Positions 33,554 through 43,187 of a stretch of 64,000 nt of DNA are shown here, piece after piece (the stretch's first letter is position 1; every line of letters starts with the position of its first letter). The notes below the pieces were generated by a model, which had not been told where the DNA came from, searched no databases, and saw only the letters and a list, made by a program, of their open reading frames with translations. The position numbers were made by a program, and so were the translations under genes. This DNA is from Spiribacter sp. 2438 (GTDB lineage: Bacteria > Pseudomonadota > Gammaproteobacteria > Nitrococcales > Nitrococcaceae), in NCBI RefSeq assembly GCF_009676705.1, contig NZ_CP046046.1, forward strand, positions 1,426,001 through 1,490,000, read 5' to 3'.

Positions 33554-34960
33554 TTAGCGCCCGCCAAGCCCCGGCGGCAATCCTCCACCCGGCGGCATCC
33601 CTCCGCCCGGGGGAAATCCGCCACCGCCGCCGCCGAACTGGCGCATCATCTTTTTCATGCCACCTTTTTTAAACTGCTTCATCATCTTCTGCATCTGTTT
33701 ATGCTGCTTGAGCAGTCGATTGAGATCCTGCACCTGCATGCCGCTGCCCGCCGCGATGCGCCGCTTGCGTGATCCATTCAATGTCTCGGGGCGACGTCGT
33801 TCCGCGGGTGTCATGGAATTAATCAACGCGATCTGACGGCGCACCTGGCAGTCATCCATTTGCTGGGCCACCTGTTCACTCATCTGACCCATGCCCGGCA
33901 GTTTGTCCATGAGTCCGCCCATGCCACCCATCTTCGAGATCTGCTGCATCTGCTCACGCATGTCTTCGAGATCGAAGCCCTTGCCCTTGCGCATCTTGCC
34001 GGCCATGCGCTCCGCCTGATCCCGATCGACGCTGCGCTCGACCTCCTCGACCAGGCTAAGCACATCACCCATGCCCAGAATGCGGGAAGCCAGCCGGTCG
34101 GGATGGAACGGCTCGAGGGCGTCGGTCTTTTCGCCAACACCCAGAAACTTGATCGGCTTGCCCGTGATATGACGGATGGACAGGGCTGCGCCGCCGCGGG
34201 CGTCACCATCCGCCTTGGTCAGGATCACGCCGGTTAGGGGCAGCGCTTCATCGAAAGCCCGCGCCGTGGATGCCGCATCCTGACCGGTCATGCTGTCCAC
34301 CACGAACAGGGTTTCCACCGGATCAAGGGTTTCGTGCACCCGGCGGATCTCGGCCATCATCGTGTCGTCCACGTGCAGTCGACCGGCGGTGTCCACCAGC
34401 AATACGTCGTAGTAGCCACGCCGCGCCTGGTCCAGGGCCTCGCGGGCGGTGGCCGCCGGATCAACGCTGGGATCGGTCGGATGGAACCCCATGCCCACCT
34501 GCTCGGCCAGCCGCTGCAGCTGATCAATCGCGGCGGGTCGCTGATTATCCAGCGACACCGTCAGGACCTTTTTCTTGTCCCGTTCCGCCAGCAGACGCCC
34601 GAGCTTGGCCACGCTGGTGGTTTTTCCGGAACCCTGAAGGCCCGCCACCACCACCACCGCCGGAGGCCGCGTACTGAGGTCCAGGGCGTCATTGCTCTCG
34701 CCCATGACCCGAACCAGTTCGTCGTGGACGATCTTCACGAAGGCCTGCCCCGGGGAGAGGCTTTTCATGACCTCGGCACCCAGGGCCCGCTCGCGCACCT
34801 GCTCGATGAAGTCCTTGACCACCGGCAACGCCACGTCCGCCTCGAGCAGCGCCATGCGCACTTCACGCAGCGTGTCCCGGATGTTGTCCTCGGTGAGTCG
34901 CCCCTTGCCCTTGATGCGCTTGCCAATGGCCTCGAGGCGATCACTCAGATTGCTGAACAT
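33554..34960 (-). CDS. ffh: Signal recognition particle GTPase Ffh
   Basis: A 468-residue SRP54 protein that delivers nascent inner-membrane proteins to the translocon with 4.5S RNA. N domain (about 1-85), G domain with [15 protein letters not shown] and [10 protein letters not shown] motifs, then a methionine-rich M domain. It ends in a glycine/proline-rich tail (about the last 30 residues) of GGG and PPGG repeats, longer than in E. coli. Start MFSNLSDRL is 11 bases after a GGAGG motif; longer in-frame extensions are not family-like. Confidence 0.96.
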   Translation of the reverse strand: MFSNLSDRLEAIGKRIKGKGRLTEDNIRDTLREVRMALLEADVALPVVKDFIEQVRERALGAEVMKSLSPGQAFVKIVHDELVRVMGESNDALDLSTRPPAVVVVAGLQGSGKTTSVAKLGRLLAERDKKKVLTVSLDNQRPAAIDQLQRLAEQVGMGFHPTDPSVDPAATAREALDQARRGYYDVLLVDTAGRLHVDDTMMAEIRRVHETLDPVETLFVVDSMTGQDAASTARAFDEALPLTGVILTKADGDARGGAALSIRHITGKPIKFLGVGEKTDALEPFHPDRLASRILGMGDVLSLVEEVERSVDRDQAERMAGKMRKGKGFDLEDMREQMQQISKMGGMGGLMDKLPGMGQMSEQVAQQMDDCQVRRQIALINSMTPAERRRPETLNGSRKRRIAAGSGMQVQDLNRLLKQHKQMQKMMKQFKKGGMKKMMRQFGGGGGGFPPGGGMPPGGGLPPGLGGR

Positions 34961-35078
34961 GGCGTTTGACGCCTCCACCCTCGTTGTCTTTGATCCGGAC
35001 GCCAGTGTATCAGTGCACTCCGACCGGCCGCCCGGTTTTTGCTCGAACGGCCGGGGGTTCTGTGACAGACTTTCCCAG

Positions 35079-35882
35079 ATGCACGCGATGCTCCTGATCC
35101 TCACCGTTGGCTTCTATGCAGCGGCGCTCACGGCCCTGATTCTCAGTGTCCGGGGCGCGTCGGCGGTGGGTCATGCCCAGCGCCTTGGCATCATTCTCGC
35201 CCTGCCGGCGGCGATTCTGCATACCGCCCTGCTCTGGCAACACAGCTGGACCGCCGACGGCCTTAACCTGTCGGTGCTCAATGCCGCCTCATTGACCGGC
35301 TGGCTGATGACACTGATGCTCCTGCTGGCGGTGAGCCGTCATCCGGTTCACAGCCTTGGCCTCCTGGTTTTTCCTTTTGCGGGGCTGACCGCACTGGCTG
35401 CTGGCCTGCCGGGTGTACCGGGTCAGTCGCTGGTCCCGCTGGGCAGCGCCGTGGACATCCATGTCATCAGCTCGGTGCTGGCTTATGCCGTGTTGGGGCT
35501 CGCCACCGCTCAGGCCCTGCTGCTCTCCTGGCAGGAATCCCGGCTCAAGCAGCGTCAGGCCGGCTCGGTTATCGGCTTGCTGCCCCCATTGCAGAGCATG
35601 GAAAGTCTGCTATTTCAAATGCTCGCCACGGGATTTCTGTTGCTCACCGTGGCGCTGGTTACCGGCTGGCTGTTCGTCGACAATCTGTTCGCCCAGGATC
35701 TGGGCCATAAAACGGTCCTGTCCATGGTGGCCTGGGTGGTCTTCGCCGCGCTGCTGATCGGGAGACAGCGCGCCGGCTGGCGGGGCCGGATGGCGATTCG
35801 CTGGACGCTGGTGGGATTCTCGCTGCTGGCGGTCGGCTACTTCGGCAGTAAAATCGTCCTGGAAGTGATTCTGGGCCGCTGA
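35079..35882 (+). CDS. ypjD: Inner-membrane protein YpjD, CcsA/HemX-like
   Basis: A 267-residue protein with eight membrane helices resembling cytochrome c assembly proteins (CcsA/HemX), with the HVISSVLAYAVLG segment carrying a conserved histidine. Gammaproteobacterial YpjD is found divergent from ffh and ahead of corB, as here. It lacks the tryptophan-rich haem-binding motif of true CcmC/CcsA; the function is not established. The start is uncertain between ATG 35079 and 35088. Confidence 0.82.
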   Translation: MHAMLLILTVGFYAAALTALILSVRGASAVGHAQRLGIILALPAAILHTALLWQHSWTADGLNLSVLNAASLTGWLMTLMLLLAVSRHPVHSLGLLVFPFAGLTALAAGLPGVPGQSLVPLGSAVDIHVISSVLAYAVLGLATAQALLLSWQESRLKQRQAGSVIGLLPPLQSMESLLFQMLATGFLLLTVALVTGWLFVDNLFAQDLGHKTVLSMVAWVVFAALLIGRQRAGWRGRMAIRWTLVGFSLLAVGYFGSKIVLEVILGR

Positions 35883-35893
35883 GGCTTACCCTT

Positions 35894-37162
35894 GTGGATA
35901 CCATCCCGCTGTCCCTGCTGTTCTCCATCCTGCTCCTGCTGATCATCCTCTCGGGTTGCTTTTCCAGTTCCGAGACCGCGCTGATGACGCTGAACCGCTA
36001 TCGCCTGCGTCATTTATCCCGAAGCGGACACCGAGGCGCGCACCGTGCCGAGCGCCTGCTGCAGCGACCCGACCGGCTGATTGGCATCATTCTGCTGGGC
36101 AATAATTTCGTGAACATAGCCGCGTCCTCCGTGGCTACGCTGATCGCCCTGCGTCTGGGCGGTGAAGCAGCGCTGGCGGCCGCCACCGGCCTGCTGACCC
36201 TGACCATCCTGATCTTTGCCGAAGTGGCGCCGAAGACCCTCGCCGCGCTCAGGCCGGAGCGCGTCGCCTTCCCGGCGGCTTTGGTGCTGGGACCGCTGCT
36301 GAAAATGCTCTATCCGCTGGTCTGGCTCACCAACACCCTGGCCAACGGCCTGCTGAGATTGCTGGGTGTCAGCCCCACGGACGGACCACAGTCGGCACTG
36401 AGCCGGGAGGAGCTCCGCACGGTGGTTAACGAAGCTGGCGCGATGATTCCGCAGCGACATCAGGGCATGCTGCTCAGCATTCTCGACCTGGACCAGGCCA
36501 CGGTGGAAGACATCATGATCCCGCGGAACGAAGTGGCGGGCATCGATCTTGAGGATGACTGGGAGCGGATCCGCCAGATGGTGATCGACTCCGAGTACCG
36601 ACGACTGCCTGTCTGGGACGGGGGCATTGATCATCTGCGCGGCATTCTGCCGGTGCGGCGGGTGCTTGCCGCCATGCTTGAGGGCGACCTGGACCGGGAA
36701 CAACTTGTGGCTCAGCTTCAGGAACCTTACTTCATTCCCGAGGGCACCCGTCTGCATGTCCAGATGCGTAACTTCCAGGTGCAGCGGCGACGGCTTGGGC
36801 TGGTGCTGGATGAGTACGGTGAAATTGTCGGGCTGGCGACGCTGGACGATATCCTCGAGGAAATCGTGGGGGACTTCACCACCGACCCGGCGGAGCTGAT
36901 CAGCGATATCCAGGCGGAAGATGACGGCACCTACCTGGCGGCGGGCAGCGCCAGTGTCCGGGAGTTGAAACGACTCCTGAACTGGCAGTTGCCGGCGGAC
37001 GGGCCGAAGACACTGAATGGCCTCATCCTCGAAAAACTGGAGACCATTCCGGAACCCGGCACCAGTATGCTCATCGACCAGCATCCGGTAACCGTTCTGC
37101 AGACCGAGGAGAATCGGGTCAAGGTCGCGCGGGTCGCACCCCGGGTGCGCTCGCGTCGCTAG
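35894..37162 (+). CDS. corB: CorB/CNNM-type transporter (DUF21, CBS pair, CorC-HlyC)
   Basis: A 422-residue protein: DUF21 membrane domain (about 1-190, FSSSETALMTLNRYR, ILLGNNFVNIAAS, IFAEVAPKTLAA), a CBS pair (about 205-330) and a C-terminal CorC_HlyC domain (about 340-422). The family is linked to magnesium and cobalt efflux. GTG start 11 bases after ypjD, matching the E. coli ypjD-corB order. It converges with cysS. Confidence 0.9.
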   Translation: MDTIPLSLLFSILLLLIILSGCFSSSETALMTLNRYRLRHLSRSGHRGAHRAERLLQRPDRLIGIILLGNNFVNIAASSVATLIALRLGGEAALAAATGLLTLTILIFAEVAPKTLAALRPERVAFPAALVLGPLLKMLYPLVWLTNTLANGLLRLLGVSPTDGPQSALSREELRTVVNEAGAMIPQRHQGMLLSILDLDQATVEDIMIPRNEVAGIDLEDDWERIRQMVIDSEYRRLPVWDGGIDHLRGILPVRRVLAAMLEGDLDREQLVAQLQEPYFIPEGTRLHVQMRNFQVQRRRLGLVLDEYGEIVGLATLDDILEEIVGDFTTDPAELISDIQAEDDGTYLAAGSASVRELKRLLNWQLPADGPKTLNGLILEKLETIPEPGTSMLIDQHPVTVLQTEENRVKVARVAPRVRSRR

Positions 37163-37174
37163 ATCTCGGCGGAC

Positions 37175-38560
37175 CTAGCCCTCGCGGCGCCACAGTGTGC
37201 CATCGGGCTTGTCCTCGAGCACCACGCCGTCCGCCTGCAGCTGATCGCGAATGGCGTCCGCTCGGGAAAAATCCTTTTCCCGCCGGGCCCGAGCCCGCTC
37301 TTCGATCAATGCCTCAATGCTCTCAGCGCCGAGCTCCACGTCTCCCGCCGAACCGGTCAGAAAATCCTCCGGCGGGCGGCACAGGAGCCCCAGAACCGAG
37401 CTTAGCTGGCGGAGGGTATCCGCCAGAACCGTGACCCGCTCCTGACGGCCGTCATCCCGAGCACGATTAATCTCCCGGGCGAGATCGAAAAGCACGGAAA
37501 GCGCCAGCGGGGTGTTGAAGTCGTCATCCATGGCGGCCTCGAAGCGGCTCCGAAAGGCCTCTTCCGGTGCCTCATTGCCCGAGGCTGCCCCCCGCAGGGC
37601 GGTGTAAAGGCGCGCCAGGGCATTGCGTGCCTGAACCAGCCCGTCCGGCGTGAAATTGAGCGGACTCCGGTAATGCGTCGACAGCAGGAACAGTCTGACC
37701 GCCTCGGCATCATGGGCGGCGAGAATATCCCGAACCGTGGTGAAGTTACCCAGCGATTTGGACATCTTTTCGTCGTCGATACGCACATGGCCGTTGTGCA
37801 TCCAGTAATTGACGAAGCACTCTCCGGTGGCGGCTTCCGACTGGGCGATCTCGTTTTCGTGATGGGGAAACTTGAGATCCATGCCACCGCCATGAATGTC
37901 GAAATGGTTTCCCAGGCAATGGGTGGACATCGCAGAGCATTCAATGTGCCAGCCAGGTCGACCATCACCCCAGGGAGAGGGCCAGCTTGGCTCACCCTCC
38001 CTCGCCGCTTTCCAGAGCACGAAATCCGCCGGGTCACGTTTAAGCTCGCCGGGTGCGATGCGGGCACCGGCTCGCAGGGTTTCCAGCTGTTTGCCGGCGA
38101 GGGCGCCATAATCCGGGAATCGGGTGACGGCATAGTAGACATCACCACCGGCCTGATAGGCATAACCGCCCTCGATGAGCTGGCTGATCATGTCGATAAT
38201 GCCCTGCATGTGTCCGGTGGCGCGGGGCTCTTCGTCCGGCCTCAGACAGCCGAGGGCATCGGCATCGGCGTGCATGGCGGCAGTGAACCGTGCGGTCAGG
38301 GCCTCCATGGGTTCACCGACTTCGGCGGCCCGCTGGATGATCTTGTCATCGATATCGGTGATATTGCGGACATAGCGCACGTCATAGCCGATCGCCCGCA
38401 GCCGCCGAACCACCATGTCGAATACCACCATGGCCCTGGCATGACCCAGATGGCAGTAGTCATACACCGTCATCCCACAGACGTAGAGCCCCACCCGGGG
38501 CGGGTCAATGGGACGAAAAACCTCCTGGCGGCCGGTGAGGCTGTTGTGGATCTCAAGCAT
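37175..38560 (-). CDS. cysS: Cysteinyl-tRNA synthetase
   Basis: A 461-residue class I synthetase. Signature motifs are HLGH (37-40) and KMSKS (265-269); zinc ligands are C28, C208 (in HIECSAM) and the histidine/glutamate of FPHHENE. Start [10 protein letters not shown] is chosen by homology; it overlaps the gltX stop by 8 bases, so both may share a transcript. It converges with corB. Confidence 0.96.
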   Translation of the reverse strand: MLEIHNSLTGRQEVFRPIDPPRVGLYVCGMTVYDYCHLGHARAMVVFDMVVRRLRAIGYDVRYVRNITDIDDKIIQRAAEVGEPMEALTARFTAAMHADADALGCLRPDEEPRATGHMQGIIDMISQLIEGGYAYQAGGDVYYAVTRFPDYGALAGKQLETLRAGARIAPGELKRDPADFVLWKAAREGEPSWPSPWGDGRPGWHIECSAMSTHCLGNHFDIHGGGMDLKFPHHENEIAQSEAATGECFVNYWMHNGHVRIDDEKMSKSLGNFTTVRDILAAHDAEAVRLFLLSTHYRSPLNFTPDGLVQARNALARLYTALRGAASGNEAPEEAFRSRFEAAMDDDFNTPLALSVLFDLAREINRARDDGRQERVTVLADTLRQLSSVLGLLCRPPEDFLTGSAGDVELGAESIEALIEERARARREKDFSRADAIRDQLQADGVVLEDKPDGTLWRREG

Positions 38561-40004
38561 TCGGTGGGACTCCCGTGGTGGCCAGCTCCGCCGCATGAGC
38601 CAGCCGCGCCCGGCGCGTGGCCGCAGGCATGAATTCAATGATTTCGCCGATGGTCGGGCCATACCCGAGCCCGGTGAGCGCCAATCGTAATGGCTTCATC
38701 AAGCGACCCCCACGGGTACCGGTGGCCGCCTCGAGCGCGGGGCGAACGGTGGCCCAGTCAGACGTGGAACAGGCATCCAGTGCATCGCGTGCCGCCAGAA
38801 AAAACGCCGGTGAAGCTTCAATGATCAAGGCCAGGTCTTCGGCAGGCGTCGCCGCCGGGTCCAGCACTTCCGCTCCCGAATCGCAGAGCCGACGGGCCCA
38901 GTCATCAACATCCGCCAGCGTTTTCAAATTGGGATGGACCAGCGCCGTGAACGAGACCTGCAGGTCCGCCGGCACGCCGGCTGACGCCGCGGCGTCACCG
39001 AGTTCATCCGTGGTCAGGTGGGCCATGGCCTTTGTCTGCCAGTGATCAAGCTGCGCGCGATCGAACCGGGCCGGACCCCGATTGAGGCCCCGGACCGTGA
39101 ACATCGCCGCCAGCGCCTCGAGGCTGTGTAACTCGTCGGTGGGGATCGAGCCGCCGAGGCGTGCCAGATAGTTAATCACGGCCTCCGGCCGGTAACCCTG
39201 CCGGGCGAGCTCGTCAACGCCGGCCGCTCCGGTGCGTTTGGAGAGCGGCGTACCATCGGTATTCACCACCAACCCCACATGCCCGTAACCGGGTGCCTCG
39301 AGACCCAGCGACTCAAGCAGGACGATCTGGCGCGGTGTATTGCTGAGGTGATCCTCGCCCCGAATGACGTGGGTAATGCCCATCTGAGCGTCGTCCACCG
39401 CATTGGCGAGCAGGAAGGCCGCCGAACCATCGGCGCGGCGAATGACCGGATCGCTGAGCGCTTCGACGGAAAATGTCTGCCGCCCCCGAACCAGATCATC
39501 GAAGCCAATGGTGCCGTCCCCGGGCATTCGCAGCCGGATACTGGCGCTCTCTCCAGCGGCCAGCCGCGCCGCCGCGACGTCGGCGGGAATCCCGGCGCAA
39601 TGACCATCGTAGCGGGGCGGGAGACCCGCTTTCTTCTGCTCCGCACGCAGCGACTGAAGACGCTCGGCGCTGCAGAAGCAGGGGTAGGCCAGGCCGTTAT
39701 CCAGCAACTGGTCCACCGCCTGATCGTGGATCGCTCCACGGGCCGACTGCTGCCAGTCGGACGCCGGCTGCCCGCTGCCGGGACCCTCATCCCAAGTCAG
39801 GCCGAGCCAGCGGAGATCCGCCTGCAGATTGGCAACGCCATCGGCCTTGTTGCGTGCCAGATCGCTGTCCTCCACCCGCAACAGGAATCCACCGCCATGA
39901 TGGCGAGCCAGCAGGCAGTTGAGGAGCGCGGTGCGCAGGTTACCCAGATGTAACCGCCCGGTGGGACTGGGGGCAAACCGTGTTTTTACCGGGGTGGCCG
40001 TCAT
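38553..40004 (-). CDS. gltX: Glutamyl-tRNA synthetase
   Basis: A 483-residue class I synthetase with HLGN (19-22) and LSKR (254-257) signatures. The zinc-binding pattern C109, C111, Y132 and C136 has E. coli GluRS spacing. Some relatives have two GluRS genes, one specific for tRNA-Gln; whether this is the only copy is not visible. It is divergent from lpxH. Confidence 0.94.
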   Translation of the reverse strand: MTATPVKTRFAPSPTGRLHLGNLRTALLNCLLARHHGGGFLLRVEDSDLARNKADGVANLQADLRWLGLTWDEGPGSGQPASDWQQSARGAIHDQAVDQLLDNGLAYPCFCSAERLQSLRAEQKKAGLPPRYDGHCAGIPADVAAARLAAGESASIRLRMPGDGTIGFDDLVRGRQTFSVEALSDPVIRRADGSAAFLLANAVDDAQMGITHVIRGEDHLSNTPRQIVLLESLGLEAPGYGHVGLVVNTDGTPLSKRTGAAGVDELARQGYRPEAVINYLARLGGSIPTDELHSLEALAAMFTVRGLNRGPARFDRAQLDHWQTKAMAHLTTDELGDAAASAGVPADLQVSFTALVHPNLKTLADVDDWARRLCDSGAEVLDPAATPAEDLALIIEASPAFFLAARDALDACSTSDWATVRPALEAATGTRGGRLMKPLRLALTGLGYGPTIGEIIEFMPAATRRARLAHAAELATTGVPPNA

Positions 40005-40067
40005 AACCGGTCATGGTAATGGATGCCCCGCTTGCATGCAGCCGCGGAGAGCGCCATCTTTGGCGCC

Positions 40068-40835
40068 ATGCAGCACCATCACTACCAGACGGATCAGGGA
40101 CCCCTTCTGTTTATCGCCGATTTGCACCTGGATCCGAGCCGACCCGGTGCCCTGGCCGCCTTTCTGGATTTCCTGGCGGGCCCGGCCCGTGAAGCCTCGG
40201 CGCTGTTCATCCTCGGCGACCTCTTCGAGGCCTGGATTGGTGACGACGCCCGTCCGCCGGACGAGCCCGTGGCGCCGGCCCTGCGGTCGCTGTCAGATCA
40301 CGGCACGAAAATCTTTCTGATGCATGGCAACCGCGATTTCCTGCTGGGAGAGGCCTTTGTCCGCGATGCCGGTGCCCGGCTGCTGGCCGAACCCACTCTG
40401 GTGACCATTGACGGCACACCCACCCTGCTGGAGCACGGCGACGCCCTGTGCACCGATGACCACAGCTATCAGGCGTTTCGGCGCCAGGTGCGCAACCCGA
40501 CCTGGCAAGCGCAATTCCTGGCCCTGCCGGTGGCGGAACGACTGGCTCAGGCTCAGGCCGCGCGTTCCCGCAGTAGCGACGATATCGCCGAGAAGACGGA
40601 ATCCATCATGGACGTCAACCAGCAGGCCGTGGCGGACCGATTCCGGGCATTCGATGCCCGGCGGCTGATTCACGGCCACACCCATCGACCCGCCTTCCAT
40701 GACCATGAGGTGGATCAAAAGAACCGGCAGCGAATTGTCCTCGGAGACTGGTTCACCCAGGGCAGTGTCCTAAAAGCCGACGACGGCCACTATGAGCTGA
40801 CGACATTGCCAATCGAATCGGCCTCAGGGCCCTGA
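40068..40835 (+). CDS. lpxH: UDP-2,3-diacylglucosamine diphosphatase
   Basis: A 255-residue calcineurin-like phosphoesterase that makes lipid X in lipid A synthesis. Metal motifs include FIADLHL (D18 and H20), LGDLFEAWIGDD, MHGNRDFLLG, HGDALCTDD and HGHTHRPAFH. Start MQHHHYQTDQ fits the family; ATG 40023 would add 15 residues. It is divergent from gltX and converges with the HEAT-like gene. Confidence 0.94.
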   Translation: MQHHHYQTDQGPLLFIADLHLDPSRPGALAAFLDFLAGPAREASALFILGDLFEAWIGDDARPPDEPVAPALRSLSDHGTKIFLMHGNRDFLLGEAFVRDAGARLLAEPTLVTIDGTPTLLEHGDALCTDDHSYQAFRRQVRNPTWQAQFLALPVAERLAQAQAARSRSSDDIAEKTESIMDVNQQAVADRFRAFDARRLIHGHTHRPAFHDHEVDQKNRQRIVLGDWFTQGSVLKADDGHYELTTLPIESASGP

Positions 40836-40839
40836 ACCA

Positions 40840-41316
40840 TCAATGCGGCAGACCACTCAGGCAGCGGGACGCGGCATCGCGAACCGCGGAGTCCGGATCA
40901 TGAGCGGCAGCCTCAGCCAGTAACGGCCGGTCATTAATTCGCTCCAGAGCGGTTATGCGCAGGGCTGGCTCCCGCGCACTACGCGCCGCATGCGCCAGTA
41001 TCTGCCGGTCCTCGCAAGCCCTGAGTGCTGCCTGCCGGTATTCGAGCTCGAGATCGTCGCCACCGGCGATCAGCTGCCGATACCGCCCACGCGCGGCTTC
41101 CCGAACCCGCCGTTCAGACGCCGTTTCCAGCAGCTGCCGAAGCAGCACCAGATCCCTGAGCCGCCTGACCGCTGCTTCCCGGACGGCGACATCGCTGTCG
41201 TGCACCACCAGCCGACGCAATGCATTCTGTCCGACCCGGCCTTCGGTGACCGCAGCCAGCCGGGCCCCCGGATCATCCCCGTAAACGTCAGGCCTTTTGG
41301 GACGCCGAAAAATCAT
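40840..41316 (-). CDS. HEAT-repeat-like hypothetical protein
   Basis: A 158-residue soluble, arginine-rich helical protein. Repeats of the form DSxVAVREAAVRRL, VREAARGRYRQL and DPDSAVRDAASRCL suggest three to four HEAT-like helical pairs. It resembles the N-terminal part of DUF349-type proteins but lacks that domain. No catalytic motif is seen; a protein or RNA binding scaffold is a guess. A strong terminator upstream separates it from the betaine transporter operon. Confidence 0.6.
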   Translation of the reverse strand: MIFRRPKRPDVYGDDPGARLAAVTEGRVGQNALRRLVVHDSDVAVREAAVRRLRDLVLLRQLLETASERRVREAARGRYRQLIAGGDDLELEYRQAALRACEDRQILAHAARSAREPALRITALERINDRPLLAEAAAHDPDSAVRDAASRCLSGLPH

Positions 41317-41332
41317 GACGCGATCCTAAAAC

Positions 41333-41360
41333 AAAAACGCCCCGCCGGGGGGCGGGGCGT
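41333..41360 (-). terminator. Rho-independent terminator after the betaine transporter operon
   Basis: A perfect 10-bp stem (41337-41346 with 41351-41360), a GGGG loop and, on the minus strand, a T-rich tract (TTTTTGTTTTAG) just beyond it. It lies between the opuAC-like stop and the HEAT-like gene start. Confidence 0.9.
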
Positions 41361-41397
41361 TGAGATCAGCCAGCGGCTGAAACATCCGCGAGTCGGA

Positions 41398-42267
41398 TCA
41401 AAGCTCGCCGGTCAACCAGTACTGAATCCGATCCGGATTATCATCAATGTAAGCACTAACCGCTTCCTCAAAGGATGTCTCGCTGGCCTCGAACATGTAG
41501 TCCTGTAGCTCATCAATGGGCACGTACATTCGACTCAGCATCTCCGAAATCTCCGGATAGTCGGCGTCGAAGCCAGCCCGTCCCAGCGCATGAACCCGCT
41601 CAGGACCACCCAGCGCGCCCTCGGGGTCTTCCAGGTAACGCAATTCGTAAGCACCGAACTTCCAGTGCGGACTCCAGCCGGTGACCACGATCCAGTCATC
41701 ACGGCCAACGGCACGATCCAGCGCCGCGGTCATGCCGGCCCCGCTGGAGGTCTGCAGGGTGTAGTCATCCAGACCATAGGTTTCCAGCGCCTGCTCGGAG
41801 AGCGAGGTCAGCCCGGCTCCCGGATCGATACCGGTGATGGTGCCGCCGAGCTCTGCCTGGACACTGTCGTCGGTGAGATCTTCGATGCTCGAGAGCTGGT
41901 CCTCGGGCACATAGGTGGGGACCGCCCAGCCCAGGCGTGCCGAGTTGTAGAGAACACCCAGGTTCTCAACGTCATCGGCAACGCCCTCGTAATACTCCTC
42001 GTGAGTCGCTGGCAGCCAGGCCATCAGCATGGCATCGATATCACCGGTGGCCAGCCCCTGGAACTGCGGCGCAATATCCGTCTGCACCATATCTGCCGAG
42101 TAGTCCGTGTGATCATTAACCAGCTGAGCTGCCAGTCGGGTCATGAACTCCGCATCTGACCAGGCGGTCCAGCCGAACTCAATGGTGTCATCCTGAGCAC
42201 TGGCGCCGCCTGCCATGGCGAGACCGAGTGCACCGGTTAACAACATGCGCGATGTTCTGTTCGACAT
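41398..42267 (-). CDS. opuAC: Glycine betaine/choline ABC transporter substrate-binding protein
   Basis: A 289-residue periplasmic binding protein with an N-terminal signal (cleavage near residue 25, after ASA). The mature part is OpuAC/ProX-like: FGWTAWSDAEF, a tryptophan-containing VVTGWSPHWKFG segment, and a strongly acidic composition typical of halophile periplasm. Start MSNRTSRML follows GGAG at 7 bases. It captures betaine for the adjacent permease and ATPase. Confidence 0.92.
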   Translation of the reverse strand: MSNRTSRMLLTGALGLAMAGGASAQDDTIEFGWTAWSDAEFMTRLAAQLVNDHTDYSADMVQTDIAPQFQGLATGDIDAMLMAWLPATHEEYYEGVADDVENLGVLYNSARLGWAVPTYVPEDQLSSIEDLTDDSVQAELGGTITGIDPGAGLTSLSEQALETYGLDDYTLQTSSGAGMTAALDRAVGRDDWIVVTGWSPHWKFGAYELRYLEDPEGALGGPERVHALGRAGFDADYPEISEMLSRMYVPIDELQDYMFEASETSFEEAVSAYIDDNPDRIQYWLTGEL

Positions 42268-42335
42268 CGAGGTTCTCCTCTTCTGCTTCACAAGATCCCC
42301 GCGCACGGGGGGTGTTAGGCAGGCTGCGCCGGCGG

Positions 42336-43187
42336 TCATTTACGCCGCTTGCGCAGCCCGAGACTCTGGGTCAGGCGATCCAGCAGGATGGCAAGGATGA
42401 CGACCCCCAGGCCGCCTTCGAATCCAAGGCCCACGTCCAGACGCTGGATGCCGGTCAGCACCGTGTTGCCGAGGCCGCCGGCTCCGATCATGGAGGCAAT
42501 GACCACCATGGAAAGCGCCAGCATGATGGTCTGGTTGATGCCCGCCATGATGGAAGGCATGGCCAGGGGTATCTGGACTTTGTAGAGCAGCTGGCGGCTG
42601 GTACAGCCGAATGCCAGTCCTGCCTCGACGTTCTCCTGACTCACCTGACGGATCCCGAGGTTGGTCAGCCGCACCGCCGGCGGCATGGCGAAGATCACCG
42701 TGGCAATGGTGCCAGGCACTTTACCCAGGCCAAAGAAGATCGCTGCAGGAATCAGATAGACGAATGGCGGCATGGTCTGCATGAAATCCAGGATCGGGCG
42801 CACCACTGACTCGACCGCGTCACGCCGCGCCATGGCGATCCCCAGCGGCAGCCCCGCTGCCAGCGCAATCAGGCTGGCGCCGATCACCAGTGCCAGGGTT
42901 TGCATGGTTTCGCGCCAGAGCCCCATGGACGCAATGACCAGCATGGCGATCAGGGCGAAGAGGCCAAAGCGCCACCCCACCCGCCACCAGGCCAGGGCAA
43001 TAATGAGCGGCGCCAGCACCCAGTCGGGCAGAAAAAGCAGCGCTCCCTCAAGGGCGTCGGCAATCAGCCCGACAAAAGCGGCAAACCCGTCCAGCGGTCC
43101 GGATAGATTGTCCCGCACCCAATCCACGCCCCGCTCAACCACGTCGCCGATGGGAATGCTGATGAGGTCTCTGAGATCCGTGGCCAT
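42336..43187 (-). CDS. opuAB: Glycine betaine/proline ABC transporter permease
   Basis: A 283-residue permease with an N-terminal amphipathic extension and six or so membrane helices. It has the EAGLAFGCTSRQLLYKVQIPLAMP coupling segment (EAA loop) typical of ProW/OpuAB. A strong AGGAGAAGGA site precedes its ATG. It lies one base after the ATPase gene and 68 bases before the binding protein gene. Confidence 0.94.
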   Translation of the reverse strand: MATDLRDLISIPIGDVVERGVDWVRDNLSGPLDGFAAFVGLIADALEGALLFLPDWVLAPLIIALAWWRVGWRFGLFALIAMLVIASMGLWRETMQTLALVIGASLIALAAGLPLGIAMARRDAVESVVRPILDFMQTMPPFVYLIPAAIFFGLGKVPGTIATVIFAMPPAVRLTNLGIRQVSQENVEAGLAFGCTSRQLLYKVQIPLAMPSIMAGINQTIMLALSMVVIASMIGAGGLGNTVLTGIQRLDVGLGFEGGLGVVILAILLDRLTQSLGLRKRRK

